The notes under the pieces were generated by a model that made no database searches, was not told the DNA's origin, and saw only the letters and a list, made by a program, of their open reading frames with translations. This document shows, one piece after another, positions 1-6,732 of a stretch of DNA of 35,877 nucleotides (position 1 is its first letter; every line of letters begins with the position of its first letter). The translations under genes and the position numbers were made by a program. The DNA comes from an uncultured Oscillospiraceae bacterium (GTDB lineage: Bacteria > Bacillota > Clostridia > Oscillospirales > Ruminococcaceae), in contig UQGL01000027.1 in the NCBI GenBank assembly GCA_900540595.1, positions 1-35,877 of the forward strand, in the 5' to 3' direction.

Positions 1-295
1 AAACGATGTTCTTCGTCCGGTTCGCCCGCAGCGTGTCCAGAACGGAATCCAGCTGCGTATAGCGCAGGACCACAAAGATCACATCGTACATTGCATCCGG
101 TGCAAGTTCAGTCACCACCGGAATGCGGCTGATTGATACGCGGGGCGAAAACTTATCCTTGATCCGCAGGCCGTTCTGCTTGATCTCCGCAGCCCAGTTT
201 CCCCGCGCAAGCAAGGTGACGTCCTTTCCGGCACGCAGCAGATTTCTTGCCAGATTACACCCCAGAACGCCTGCACCGTATACCAGAATTTTCAT
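1..295 (-). CDS. Ketopantoate reductase-like NAD(P)-binding protein (N-terminal part)
   Basis: The first 98 codons of a gene that runs off the left edge. The protein begins MKILVYGAGVLGCNLARNLL, a Rossmann fold with the GxGxxG nucleotide-binding loop (GAGVLG, residues 7-12), followed by a strand ending LLARG. This is the N-terminal layout of the ApbA/PanE ketopantoate reductase family, which reduces 2-oxo acids with NADPH. The substrate cannot be told from this part, and many family members do not act on ketopantoate. The ATG overlaps the stop of the upstream methyltransferase gene by four bases (ATGA), so the two are translationally coupled. It is the fourth gene of the leftward operon, which suggests a role in small-molecule modification rather than housekeeping pantothenate synthesis; that is inference. 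Confidence 0.75.
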   Translation of the reverse strand, partial: MKILVYGAGVLGCNLARNLLRAGKDVTLLARGNWAAEIKQNGLRIKDKFSPRVSISRIPVVTELAPDAMYDVIFVVLRYTQLDSVLDTLRANRTKNIV

Positions 296-1134
296 TGATT
301 GCCTCCAAATCTGATCTTCACGATCTGCATTTTCATCCCGTTATCCCCGACCTTTGCAAGAAAACGAAAAAATCCGCTGACGGACGGGTCTTTCAAATCG
401 TTGTAGCCCAGCATATAGCCCTTGCTAGATACTTGCAAACGGCTGTCCCATGGAGAAAGTTTCCTTTCCGCATCGGAAACCGCGAAATACGCGCCCACAT
501 CCTTGATTTTCGCCGTCCTGAGCCACGTTTTGGCGATCATTTTCACCGCCGTCCGGTTTGCTGCGTCAAACACCAGCACGCCGCCGGGGAAGGCATCCGC
601 CATTTTTTGCACCAATCCCTTAACTTGCTCGGTCAAAAAGTAATAGAACACCCCAGAGGCAAAGAACACCGCCCCGCCGGTGGCATCGATTCTGTCAAAC
701 CATGCCGCATCGTTCAGATTGCAGGGGATATTTTCCTCCCGCTCCCCGGCAGGCAGCAGCTGCTGCCGCAAGGCGATAACATCGGGGAAGTCTAGGTTAT
801 AAATTTTGCAGCTGCCGTTGTCGCAGGCTCTGCCGGTGTTATCCAGCCCGCAGCCCAGATTGACCACTGCCGCCTTAGGGTGCGTTTTCAGATACTCCCG
901 CACCTCCCAAGCAAGGTCGCACTGCCGCATGGCGACCTCCAGCGCACCGAAACGCTGCATCAGACTGCGGGAATTTTTCTCTGCTTCTGAAAAGTCGTAG
1001 TCGATCTGGTCGATCAGCCGCACCGCTGTTTCATCCCTGTAAAGGTTCGGGTACAGTTCCGAACACAGCTTTCGGGAATACAGCGGGAGGATCAACGTCT
1101 CCTGCACGGTGTTTTTCTCAATTTTGTATTTCAT
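292..1134 (-). CDS. Class I SAM-dependent methyltransferase, LCM (leucine carboxyl methyltransferase/TcmP-like) family
   Basis: A 280-residue protein. The SAM-binding motif I is VVNLGCGLDNT near residues 90-100, followed by an acidic strand end (YNLDFPDV) that should hold the SAM ribose. This NLGCGLD form is typical of the LCM/PPM/TcmP family of O-methyltransferases, which methylate carboxyl or hydroxyl groups of small molecules or proteins. There is no signal peptide, so it is cytoplasmic. The start is supported by GGGAGG seven bases before the ATG, directly after the stop of the upstream membrane-protein gene. The stop overlaps the start of the ketopantoate-reductase-like gene. The substrate is unknown. 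The family call is fairly secure; the role in a small-molecule pathway is inferred from the operon. Confidence 0.8.
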   Translation of the reverse strand: MKYKIEKNTVQETLILPLYSRKLCSELYPNLYRDETAVRLIDQIDYDFSEAEKNSRSLMQRFGALEVAMRQCDLAWEVREYLKTHPKAAVVNLGCGLDNTGRACDNGSCKIYNLDFPDVIALRQQLLPAGEREENIPCNLNDAAWFDRIDATGGAVFFASGVFYYFLTEQVKGLVQKMADAFPGGVLVFDAANRTAVKMIAKTWLRTAKIKDVGAYFAVSDAERKLSPWDSRLQVSSKGYMLGYNDLKDPSVSGFFRFLAKVGDNGMKMQIVKIRFGGNQ

Positions 1135-1144
1135 GGGTTCCTCC

Positions 1145-1636
1145 CTAGTGAATAAAAACCATCATAATTGCGGCCAGCACCGCCGCTATGACCGCCATGC
1201 CTACCGTGCCAAAAAGCCATTTTTTCTGCTTGTCTTTTGCAGTAATGTAGGGCTTCAGATCCTCTGTTCCGGGAATCGTCCATGCGTTCGTGTGCCCCAC
1301 CCAGTAGCCATCGATCAAAAAGCGGTCAATGAGATTCATAACGGACAAGATGACAAGCAGCTGCCAGAAGCTCGCCGCAAAGTCGTGCGCACCGTTTATC
1401 CCATAGACGCAAACCAGCACATAGCCAATATAGCCGGGAAGGCAAACGGCTTTGAAAAGTAGAGAATTGCGCTTGATTTTCTCGTGTGTTGTAAGTCCCA
1501 GCTTCACGCACCGCTGCTGCACCGCCGGGCTATAAAGATGCACCATCCCAACCGCCCCCTTGCGGATGCCCACGGCGCAAACAAGAACCAGCAGAACCCC
1601 CAGCCCAAAGCCTTCCCAAATCGTTTGTAAAACCAT
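1145..1636 (-). CDS. Small integral membrane protein of unknown function
   Basis: A 163-residue protein with four predicted membrane helices: residues about 4-24, 55-73, 84-103 and 138-160. The loop between helices three and four contains GYWVGHTNAW and a charged stretch. I do not recognise a characterised family. An open frame extends upstream to 1675, but that would overlap the preceding methyltransferase gene, and AGGAGA lies six bases before the ATG at 1636, so I place the start there. It sits eleven bases after the stop of the UbiE-like methyltransferase and ten before the LCM-type methyltransferase, so it belongs to the same operon. It could move or sense the product of the methyltransferases, but nothing in the sequence proves this. 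Confidence 0.65.
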   Translation of the reverse strand: MVLQTIWEGFGLGVLLVLVCAVGIRKGAVGMVHLYSPAVQQRCVKLGLTTHEKIKRNSLLFKAVCLPGYIGYVLVCVYGINGAHDFAASFWQLLVILSVMNLIDRFLIDGYWVGHTNAWTIPGTEDLKPYITAKDKQKKWLFGTVGMAVIAAVLAAIMMVFIH

Positions 1637-1647
1637 CCCTGTTCTCC

Positions 1648-2331
1648 TCATTCTGCTTTCCGGCAGACGAACCATGCCATGCTCTTCACTGTTCCAAGTG
1701 TTACGGCTGCGTACCGTTTTTCCAATCGTTTCTTCAAACTGACGGTCGTTTCGTAGGGCGGCGTGAAGAACCCCGTCTTTTCATAAACGTGCCGGACGAA
1801 CCAGCCCGTCCGTTTCTGCTCGCCCTTTACATAGAAGCAGCCGCAAAAGATGCCTCCGGGTTTTAAGACCCGAAACACTTCCCGATAAGCAGCCTCCTTG
1901 TCCGGGAATGCGTGAAAGCCGTTCAGCGACAAAACAATGTCAAATGCAACGTCCGTAAAGGGCAGCGCACCCACATCGCCCTGCTGAAAGGTTACGTTGT
2001 TCAGATTCAGTCGGTTTGCCTTTTCCTGTGCCCGCCCCATCATATCCGCCGAGTAATCGAGGCAGGTAATTTCCGCTTCGGGCAGCGTCTTGTAAAGCGG
2101 CATGGTCAGAATGCCAGTTCCCACCGGCACTTCCAGCAGATTGCCGGAGAAATGTTCCCGGATGCCGGACAGCGCCTTTTCCAGATAGGCATCGTTTTCT
2201 GCCTTGTTCATATCCCACACCAGGCGGCACACTGATTTCCCGCTCAGGGTAGAGCAGGTAATCATGCCGTCATAAAAATTGTTCCCGCCTGTCAGATGAT
2301 ACGCGCTGCCAATAGCTTGTTTCCGATCCAT
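1648..2331 (-). CDS. Class I SAM-dependent methyltransferase (UbiE/Methyltransf_11 type)
   Basis: A 227-residue protein. SAM motif I is LLEVPVGTG (a P replaces the usual G in GxGTG), followed by ITCLDYSADMMGRAQ as motif II, QQGDVGALPF as motif III, and VLKPGGIFCG as the post-motif typical of the UbiE/COQ5 and Methyltransf_11 group. It methylates a small molecule that cannot be identified here. GGAGG seven bases before the ATG at 2331 fixes the start; a longer open frame to 2397 would run into an inverted repeat and has no ribosome site. It is the first gene of the leftward operon and has a long leader carrying an inverted repeat and small hairpins, which may control expression. Confidence 0.8.
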   Translation of the reverse strand: MDRKQAIGSAYHLTGGNNFYDGMITCSTLSGKSVCRLVWDMNKAENDAYLEKALSGIREHFSGNLLEVPVGTGILTMPLYKTLPEAEITCLDYSADMMGRAQEKANRLNLNNVTFQQGDVGALPFTDVAFDIVLSLNGFHAFPDKEAAYREVFRVLKPGGIFCGCFYVKGEQKRTGWFVRHVYEKTGFFTPPYETTVSLKKRLEKRYAAVTLGTVKSMAWFVCRKAE

Positions 2332-2391
2332 GCTTTTTCCTCCAATACCTTCGGTCTTTCGTAGGAAGCGGTCATTGGGACTTGTATTTTC

Positions 2392-2423
2392 GCCCATAAG
2401 TTAGATATGGCTAACTTATGGGC
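2392..2423 (-). promoter_or_regulatory. Perfect 13-bp inverted repeat in the leader of the methyltransferase operon
   Basis: GCCCATAAGTTAG (2392-2404) and CTAACTTATGGGC (2411-2423) are perfect complements separated by six bases. It lies about 60 bases upstream of the methyltransferase start and downstream of the predicted promoter. No run of T follows in either direction, so it is not an ordinary terminator. It could be an operator for a dimeric repressor; the TTAG/CTAA core recalls metal-responsive DtxR-type sites, but the spacing differs. Alternatively it is an RNA hairpin in the leader. Confidence 0.6.
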
Positions 2424-2448
2424 TTTGGAAAAGCCGCATCTCTGCGGC
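2421..2448 (-). promoter_or_regulatory. Two mutually exclusive short hairpins in the same leader
   Basis: Read on the minus strand, GCCGCA (2448-2443) pairs with TGCGGC (2438-2433) around a four-base loop and is followed by TTTT, like a small terminator. Its 3' arm overlaps a second possible hairpin, GGCTTT with AAAGCC (2435-2421), whose own 3' arm overlaps the start of the 13-bp inverted repeat. The arrangement resembles an attenuator switch, but the stems are short and no known riboswitch core was recognised. Confidence 0.35.
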
Positions 2449-2461
2449 CTTCTTCAATTTT

Positions 2462-2490
2462 ATTATACTGCTCTTTCGTCTGTTTTGCAA
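2462..2490 (-). promoter_or_regulatory. Sigma-A promoter of the methyltransferase operon
   Basis: On the minus strand, TTGCAA (2490-2485) and a perfect TATAAT (2467-2462) are separated by 17 bases. Transcription would begin near 2455, giving a leader of about 125 bases that includes the inverted repeat and hairpins. Confidence 0.7.
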
Positions 2491-2573
2491 TGGTATAGGA
2501 TATATTGTTTTGCGCTTGGATACAAAATAGAAAGCTTTGTATAATAAGGGCATTTTGAAATTGCAGGCAGTAC

Positions 2574-2777
2574 TCACTCCATCGGGAAATATGCCGCCGC
2601 TGTAAACGCCCCCTCGGACAGGCTGTGTTCAAACCGGCCGCCGTGTAAGCGGAGCATCTGGGCGCAGTTCTGCAAGCCCAGACCTGTGCCGGGTTTGGCA
2701 TCCGGGCGCACGGTGTTGCTGACGATGAGTGCCAGCTCTTTATCCCGCGCAAGCAGTGTGATTTTTACAAGCTGAGT
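2574..2777 (-). pseudogene. C-terminal remnant of a GHKL-type sensor histidine kinase
   Basis: The last 67 codons of a kinase. The translation has a beta strand (LALIVSN), then GTGLGLQNC, the G2 ATP-lid box of GHKL ATPases, then MLRLHGGRFE and a final strand AYFPME before TGA. This is the C-terminal third of a HATPase domain, as in two-component sensors of the AgrC/LytS kind. The N box, the histidine region and any sensor domain are missing. The similarity stops at 2777, where a plus-strand lipoprotein/GH3 fusion begins, so the kinase was cut by a rearrangement. It has no start codon of its own and should not be functional. Confidence 0.65.
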
Positions 2778-2861
2778 GTGGTCGCCATACAATGGCAAAC
2801 GCTGATGACCACTCCCGTCGGCGTTCGCATTTTGTCTTTTGTTTCCCGGAGGTATTTCCAG

Positions 2862-3857
2862 ATGAAAAAATCCAACTGTTTTTGCTATCGCATCCTGCCC
2901 ATTGCCCTGTGCGCCGCCATGCTGGGCGGCTGCGGTGCCTCTGCTGCATCCTCTTCGGCCATGGAGAGTGGCGTTTTCACGGACAGCGCGCCGCTCAAGG
3001 TCATGGTCAGTTTTTACCAGATGTACGATTCCTCGATGCCGGATTCGATTACGGAAATGCTGTCCGGCCCGATGAAGCTTGTGATGAGCCTGATGGGCGG
3101 CAGCGGCAAGCCGAAGGCCGGCTGCGAAATCAAGACCCAATACTGCACGGCCATCCCCATCGGCACTGCGCTGGCGCAGAGCTTTGACCCTGCATTTGTG
3201 AAGCAGTGCGGCGACATTGTCGGCGAGGAGATGGAGCGCTTCGGCGTGCATCTGTGGCTTGCCCCAGCGCTGAACATCCACCATTCGATCCGTTGCGGGC
3301 GCAATTTTGAGTATTACTCCGAGGATCCGCTGGTGTCCGGCAAGATGGCAGCGGCCATGACGCGCGGTGTACAGGCACACAAGGGCTGCGGCACAACCAT
3401 CAAGCATCATGCCGCCAACAATAAAGAGTACAACCGCACCCGCAACAACAGCATCGTTTCCGAGCGTGCCATGCGTGAATTCTACTTAAAGGGCTTCGGC
3501 ATCTGCGTGCGGTAGTCCCAGCCCAAGGCCGTTATGACGTCCTACAATCTGCTCAACGGCACCCACACGGCGGAAAATCGCGGTCTGATCATGGACATTC
3601 TCCGTGCCGAGTTCGGCTATGAGGTCATCGTCATGACCGACTGGGTCACGCCGATGACCGGAGACGCACGCTCTGCCAACCGCGACTCGCAGGCACAGTA
3701 TGTGGCTGCGGCAGGCGGTGATTTGTTTATGCCCGGCAACGAGGGTGATTATGACAATCTGCTGCAGGATATCGACAGCGGCGCAGTAACGCTGGAGCAG
3801 GTAAAAATCAATGCCTCCCGCGTGGTCAGAACGGTCCGGGCGCTGACACAAGAATAA
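2862..3857 (+). pseudogene. Lipoprotein signal peptide fused to a truncated GH3 beta-glucosidase, broken by an in-frame TAG
   Basis: The ATG at 2862 has GGAGG nine bases upstream and encodes a lipoprotein signal peptide (MKKSNCFCYRILPIAL, lipobox LGGC, then a Ser/Ala-rich linker). After about 85 residues the protein becomes a GH3 catalytic barrel: YCTAIPIGTALAQSFDP, RFGVHLWLAPALNIH, RNFEYYSEDP, TTIKHHAANN, AVMTSYNLLNGTHT and the nucleophile motif VIVMTDWV. The chain ends in RALTQE, as in GH3 enzymes of gut Clostridia that carry this domain last. A TAG at 3513-3515 interrupts the frame (ICVR-stop-SQPKAVMTSYN); the homologous position is normally Glu, so GAG to TAG is the likely change. The lipoprotein part and the missing GH3 N-terminal portion show it is a fusion scar rather than a secreted GH3. 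A bidirectional terminator follows. Confidence 0.8.
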
Positions 3858-3860
3858 AAC

Positions 3861-3906
3861 AAAAAAATCTCTGCCAGACTTGATGTTTGCCTGGCAGAGG
3901 TTTTTT
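3861..3906. terminator. Bidirectional intrinsic terminator
   Basis: A nine-base perfect stem, CTCTGCCAG (3869-3877) and CTGGCAGAG (3891-3899), has seven A on its left and six T on its right. It can end the GH3 remnant reading rightward and the AraC regulator gene reading leftward. Confidence 0.85.
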
Positions 3907-3916
3907 GGATAAGCAT

Positions 3917-5116
3917 TTACTTTTCGCGGTACTCCATCGGGGTTTGGCCTGTGACTTCCTGAAAAATCCGGCTGAAATAGTTGCGTGTGCTAAAAGAAAG
4001 TGCAGCGGCAATGTCCTGCACGGTCTGGTTGGTGCTTTTCAGCAAAACTTTGGCGCGCTCAATCTTGGCAAATTTTATGTAATCTGTCACGCTCAAGCCC
4101 GTTTCCTCCTTGAATTTGTGGGTCATATAATATTCCGTATAGCCCACCAGCGCTGCAATATCTGCAGCGCGTATTTTTTTATCGAGATTCATCTCAATAT
4201 AGTCCACGCACTTTTGCACCTGCTGGCTGAGATGCGGGTTGGTGCGGCATTTATGCACGCGCCGGACAAAGTCGTCATACATCATAAGGCCGAGCGGTTC
4301 AAGATCATCCAATGTTTTTGCATTTTCAGCGGATTGGATATAGCTGTCCCCCAGCGCGTAGGCTTCCTCCGGCGAAAGCCCGCCCTCGATGGCGGCACGG
4401 CATACCAGCGAGGTAAACACAATAATGCTTGTTTTGCTCTGACGCAGGGCATCATCGCTGCGCACCGGCACACCCGCACTGATTCCCATGCTGGCGGAAA
4501 GTGCCTGCTTATAGTTCAAGTCGCCGGTGCGCACCATCTGCAGAAGTCCCTGCTCTGCCATCCAGACCTTGTGGCGGTCATGGGCAGGCTGCTGCACTGT
4601 ATTGCGTACCTGTGCCAAAGACTCGCTGTTAATGTCGCCGATCGTAAGGTGGTTGCCGGTCAGACAATAGTGCATCATCAGGGCGTAGCGGTGCAAAACC
4701 GTGCATTGCAGCACGGGGACGGTTTTCAACGCCTCGTACAGCTGCATGGTCCATGCCACGCTCGTTTCCAGACGGTTATAGTATTGCAGCCCCTGCTCGA
4801 TCCCGCGCAGCGAAACATCCTGATAAAACACCGGCCCGATGACCCAGGCGCGTTTCAGCGCACTGCCATCCTTTTCAAAGGCCGCCGCCCATGTCATGCC
4901 AATGGCCGTGCCGAGCGTAACCGGCGTTGTGTGCCGGCTGCCGTAGTCCAGCATTTTTTTCTTACAGCCGAATAAGTCAAATGCGCCGGAGAGGAACCCC
5001 GCCTCCGGGCAGTTGCTCTGCAGCAGGCTGCCATCGGCATTATAGCACCATGTATAAATGTTGCCGCCGCACTGGATCAGTTCAGAAAACAGCTCCATAT
5101 TTTGAAAAACATCCAT
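3917..5116 (-). CDS. AraC-family transcriptional regulator
   Basis: A 399-residue regulator. The C-terminal hundred residues form the double helix-turn-helix of the AraC/XylS family: VDYIEMNLDKKIRAADIAAL, then GYTEYYMTHKFKEETG, and the second motif TVQDIAAALSFSTRNYFSRI ending GQTPMEYREK. The first 290 residues have no cupin signature and are an uncharacterised sensory region. The ATG at 5116 has GAGGGTG five bases upstream. It lies 69 bases behind the GH1 beta-glucosidase gene in the same direction, separated by a terminator, with a weak promoter of its own. The likely role is activation of the GH1 gene and/or the divergent symporter operon in response to an imported sugar; that is inferred from position. 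Confidence 0.9.
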   Translation of the reverse strand: MDVFQNMELFSELIQCGGNIYTWCYNADGSLLQSNCPEAGFLSGAFDLFGCKKKMLDYGSRHTTPVTLGTAIGMTWAAAFEKDGSALKRAWVIGPVFYQDVSLRGIEQGLQYYNRLETSVAWTMQLYEALKTVPVLQCTVLHRYALMMHYCLTGNHLTIGDINSESLAQVRNTVQQPAHDRHKVWMAEQGLLQMVRTGDLNYKQALSASMGISAGVPVRSDDALRQSKTSIIVFTSLVCRAAIEGGLSPEEAYALGDSYIQSAENAKTLDDLEPLGLMMYDDFVRRVHKCRTNPHLSQQVQKCVDYIEMNLDKKIRAADIAALVGYTEYYMTHKFKEETGLSVTDYIKFAKIERAKVLLKSTNQTVQDIAAALSFSTRNYFSRIFQEVTGQTPMEYREK

Positions 5117-5138
5117 CGCATCACCCTCTTTTTATACC

Positions 5139-5147
5139 AGTATACCA
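5139..5147 (-). promoter_or_regulatory. Extended -10 element upstream of the AraC gene
   Basis: On the minus strand TGG followed by TATACT lies about 25 bases before the AraC start, just after the GH1 terminator. No good -35 hexamer is present, as is common for extended -10 promoters. Confidence 0.4.
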
Positions 5148-5178
5148 CAAAAAAGTGGCTGCCGTGCAGACAGCCACT
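5148..5178 (-). terminator. Terminator of the GH1 beta-glucosidase gene
   Basis: On the minus strand AGTGGCTG (5178-5171) pairs with CAGCCACT (5161-5154) around a nine-base loop and is followed by a T run. It sits eight bases after the GH1 stop codon. Confidence 0.8.
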
Positions 5179-5185
5179 GCTATTT

Positions 5186-6487
5186 TTATGCGTTGGCGTA
5201 TCCGCCCAGTACCGCAAGGCTGGGCTTCGGGGTGCGTTCCATCGTTTCGCGGTTCACAGCAATCAGGCCAAAGTTCATGGCATAGCCCTTCTGCCACTCA
5301 AAGTTATCCATCAAGCTCCAGTGGAAGTAGCCCTTGACGGGGATGCCGTCGGCGATGCAGTTTTGCACACCAGTCAATGCGGCCTCGATAAACGCCACGC
5401 GGCGGGTATCATCGGCGGTAGCAATGCCGTTTTCGGTCACGATCAGATCACCGTGGAAATCCTGCGCCACCTTGCGGATGACATTTTCCAGTGCCTGCGG
5501 ATAAAACTCGTAGTCCATCTGGGTCAGCTCGGCCCCCTGCGGGGCGGGCAGCTGCCCCTGCGCACCGTACAGCGTGCGGGTGTAGTTCTGCACGCCGAGG
5601 AAGTCATCCTCTTTAATATAAGGAAGATAGTGGGTGAACTCTTCCTCCCATGCGGCGGCGGCAAAGCTTTCACCGCCCGGCTGGGCCTGCAGGTCATGCA
5701 GCGAGAGGGTCAGACCGACCTTGACCTCGGGGCAGATCGCCTTGATGGCCTCCCGCGCGGCGGCATGGGCGCGCAAAACCAGCAGATCACCCTCCGGTGT
5801 GCGCTCGCTGACGAAAATTTTCGGCTGCGGCGTACCGAACACGGCGGCGTTTTCAGCGGCAGCGTATTTCATGTTCTCCATCATCTTCTGGAAGTTCATG
5901 CCGACCTGCACGCTGCCCTCGGCGGATTTGCCCGCGTTGGCGGCAGCCTTGGCGGCCTGCTCTGCCATCAGGCGGAACCGCTTGGAGATTGCCGCCAGCT
6001 GCAGACCCATATTCGCCTCATTGATGGTGCAGACGTAGTGCAGCTCACTGCCCAGCTGCTCCATCACATAGCTGACATAGCGCTTGAAGTATTCGACCGT
6101 GCTTTCAGCCTCCCAGCCGCCCTTGGCAATCAGCCATTTGGGGCTGGTGAAGTGCAGCAGCGTAACAACGGGTTCCACACCGTGCGCCTTGCAACAGGCA
6201 ATGACCTTACGGTAATGCTCGATTTCAGCAGGATCAAACTGGCCCTCCTCCGGCTCGATGCGCGCCCACTCAATGGAAAAGCGATAGGCGTTCAGCCCGG
6301 CGTCTGCCAACAGCTTGATGTCCTCTTCATACCTGTTATAATGGTCGCAGGCAATGCCGCTCGGCTCGGTAAAGCTGGTGTGGGGCAGTTGCTCCTGCGC
6401 CCAGTAGTCGGAATGGATGTTGTTGCCCTCGACCTGATGGGCGGCAGTGGCCGCGCCGACAAAGAAGCCTTTTTCAAATTTCTGCAT
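5186..6487 (-). CDS. GH1 beta-glucosidase / 6-phospho-beta-glucosidase family enzyme
   Basis: A 433-residue glycoside hydrolase family 1 enzyme, near the family's usual length. It has the N-terminal signature FFVGAATAAHQVEG, the acid/base motif TINEAN (Glu157) and the nucleophile motif VTENG (Glu352), plus the aglycone/glycone residues of DNFEWQKGY near the C terminus. It retains beta-glucosides and cleaves their terminal glucose (or a related sugar). No signal peptide is present, so it works on imported substrate. I do not see a clear phosphate-binding loop, and no PTS genes are nearby, so an unphosphorylated substrate delivered by the divergent symporter is more likely. AAGGAG lies six bases before the ATG. 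Confidence 0.9.
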   Translation of the reverse strand: MQKFEKGFFVGAATAAHQVEGNNIHSDYWAQEQLPHTSFTEPSGIACDHYNRYEEDIKLLADAGLNAYRFSIEWARIEPEEGQFDPAEIEHYRKVIACCKAHGVEPVVTLLHFTSPKWLIAKGGWEAESTVEYFKRYVSYVMEQLGSELHYVCTINEANMGLQLAAISKRFRLMAEQAAKAAANAGKSAEGSVQVGMNFQKMMENMKYAAAENAAVFGTPQPKIFVSERTPEGDLLVLRAHAAAREAIKAICPEVKVGLTLSLHDLQAQPGGESFAAAAWEEEFTHYLPYIKEDDFLGVQNYTRTLYGAQGQLPAPQGAELTQMDYEFYPQALENVIRKVAQDFHGDLIVTENGIATADDTRRVAFIEAALTGVQNCIADGIPVKGYFHWSLMDNFEWQKGYAMNFGLIAVNRETMERTPKPSLAVLGGYANA

Positions 6488-6541
6488 GATTTTCTCCTTA
6501 CCTGTATTGTCTAAAGCAAATCAAGAAACTTCTGTACTTGT

Positions 6542-6550
6542 ATCATAACA
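6542..6550 (-). promoter_or_regulatory. Extended -10 promoter of the GH1 gene
   Basis: On the minus strand TGT followed by TATGAT lies about 55 bases before the GH1 start. The -35 region is poor, which would fit a promoter that needs an activator. Confidence 0.45.
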
Positions 6551-6571
6551 TAACAAGCGCAAGCCACGAGG

Positions 6572-6620
6572 GCATTATTTAGTAAAGCAGGACAGTATTT
6601 CGTGTTATTTGAAATAATGC
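6572..6620. promoter_or_regulatory. Candidate operator between the divergent GH1 and symporter promoters
   Basis: GCATTATTT (6572-6580) and AAATAATGC (6612-6620) are perfect nine-base complements 31 bases apart, centre to centre about 40 bases or four helical turns. A second overlapping dyad, TTATTT-G-AAATAA, lies at 6605-6617. The site sits upstream of both divergent promoters, where an AraC-type activator would bind. The nearby AraC gene is the natural candidate. Confidence 0.5.
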
Positions 6621-6674
6621 ATGAATTTTTGTTCCTCATCTGCTGATTTTTATCCCCTGCTGCCGTTTTGCTTT

Positions 6675-6683
6675 TGGTATAGT
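6675..6683 (+). promoter_or_regulatory. Extended -10 promoter of the symporter-GH2-GH43-isomerase operon
   Basis: TGG followed by TATAGT lies about 50 bases before the symporter start. No convincing -35 hexamer is seen, again fitting activator-dependent expression. AGGAGG stands eight bases before the symporter ATG. Confidence 0.45.
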
Positions 6684-6732
6684 GGTGTCAGTGAGAAAAG
6701 CTACTGCGGAATTATTCTAGGAGGAAAACAAA

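Noticed and set aside
2392..2423. Reading the 13-bp dyad as an intrinsic terminator
   Set aside because: Neither strand has a T run after the stem.
2411..2752. A 113-codon minus-strand frame over the kinase remnant
   Set aside because: Different frame from the HATPase motif, no ribosome site, and it crosses the methyltransferase promoter.
3513..3515. Possible recoded stop (TAG read as an amino acid)
   Set aside because: The gene is already truncated and fused at its 5' end, and no other gene here has an internal TAG, so simple decay is the better explanation.
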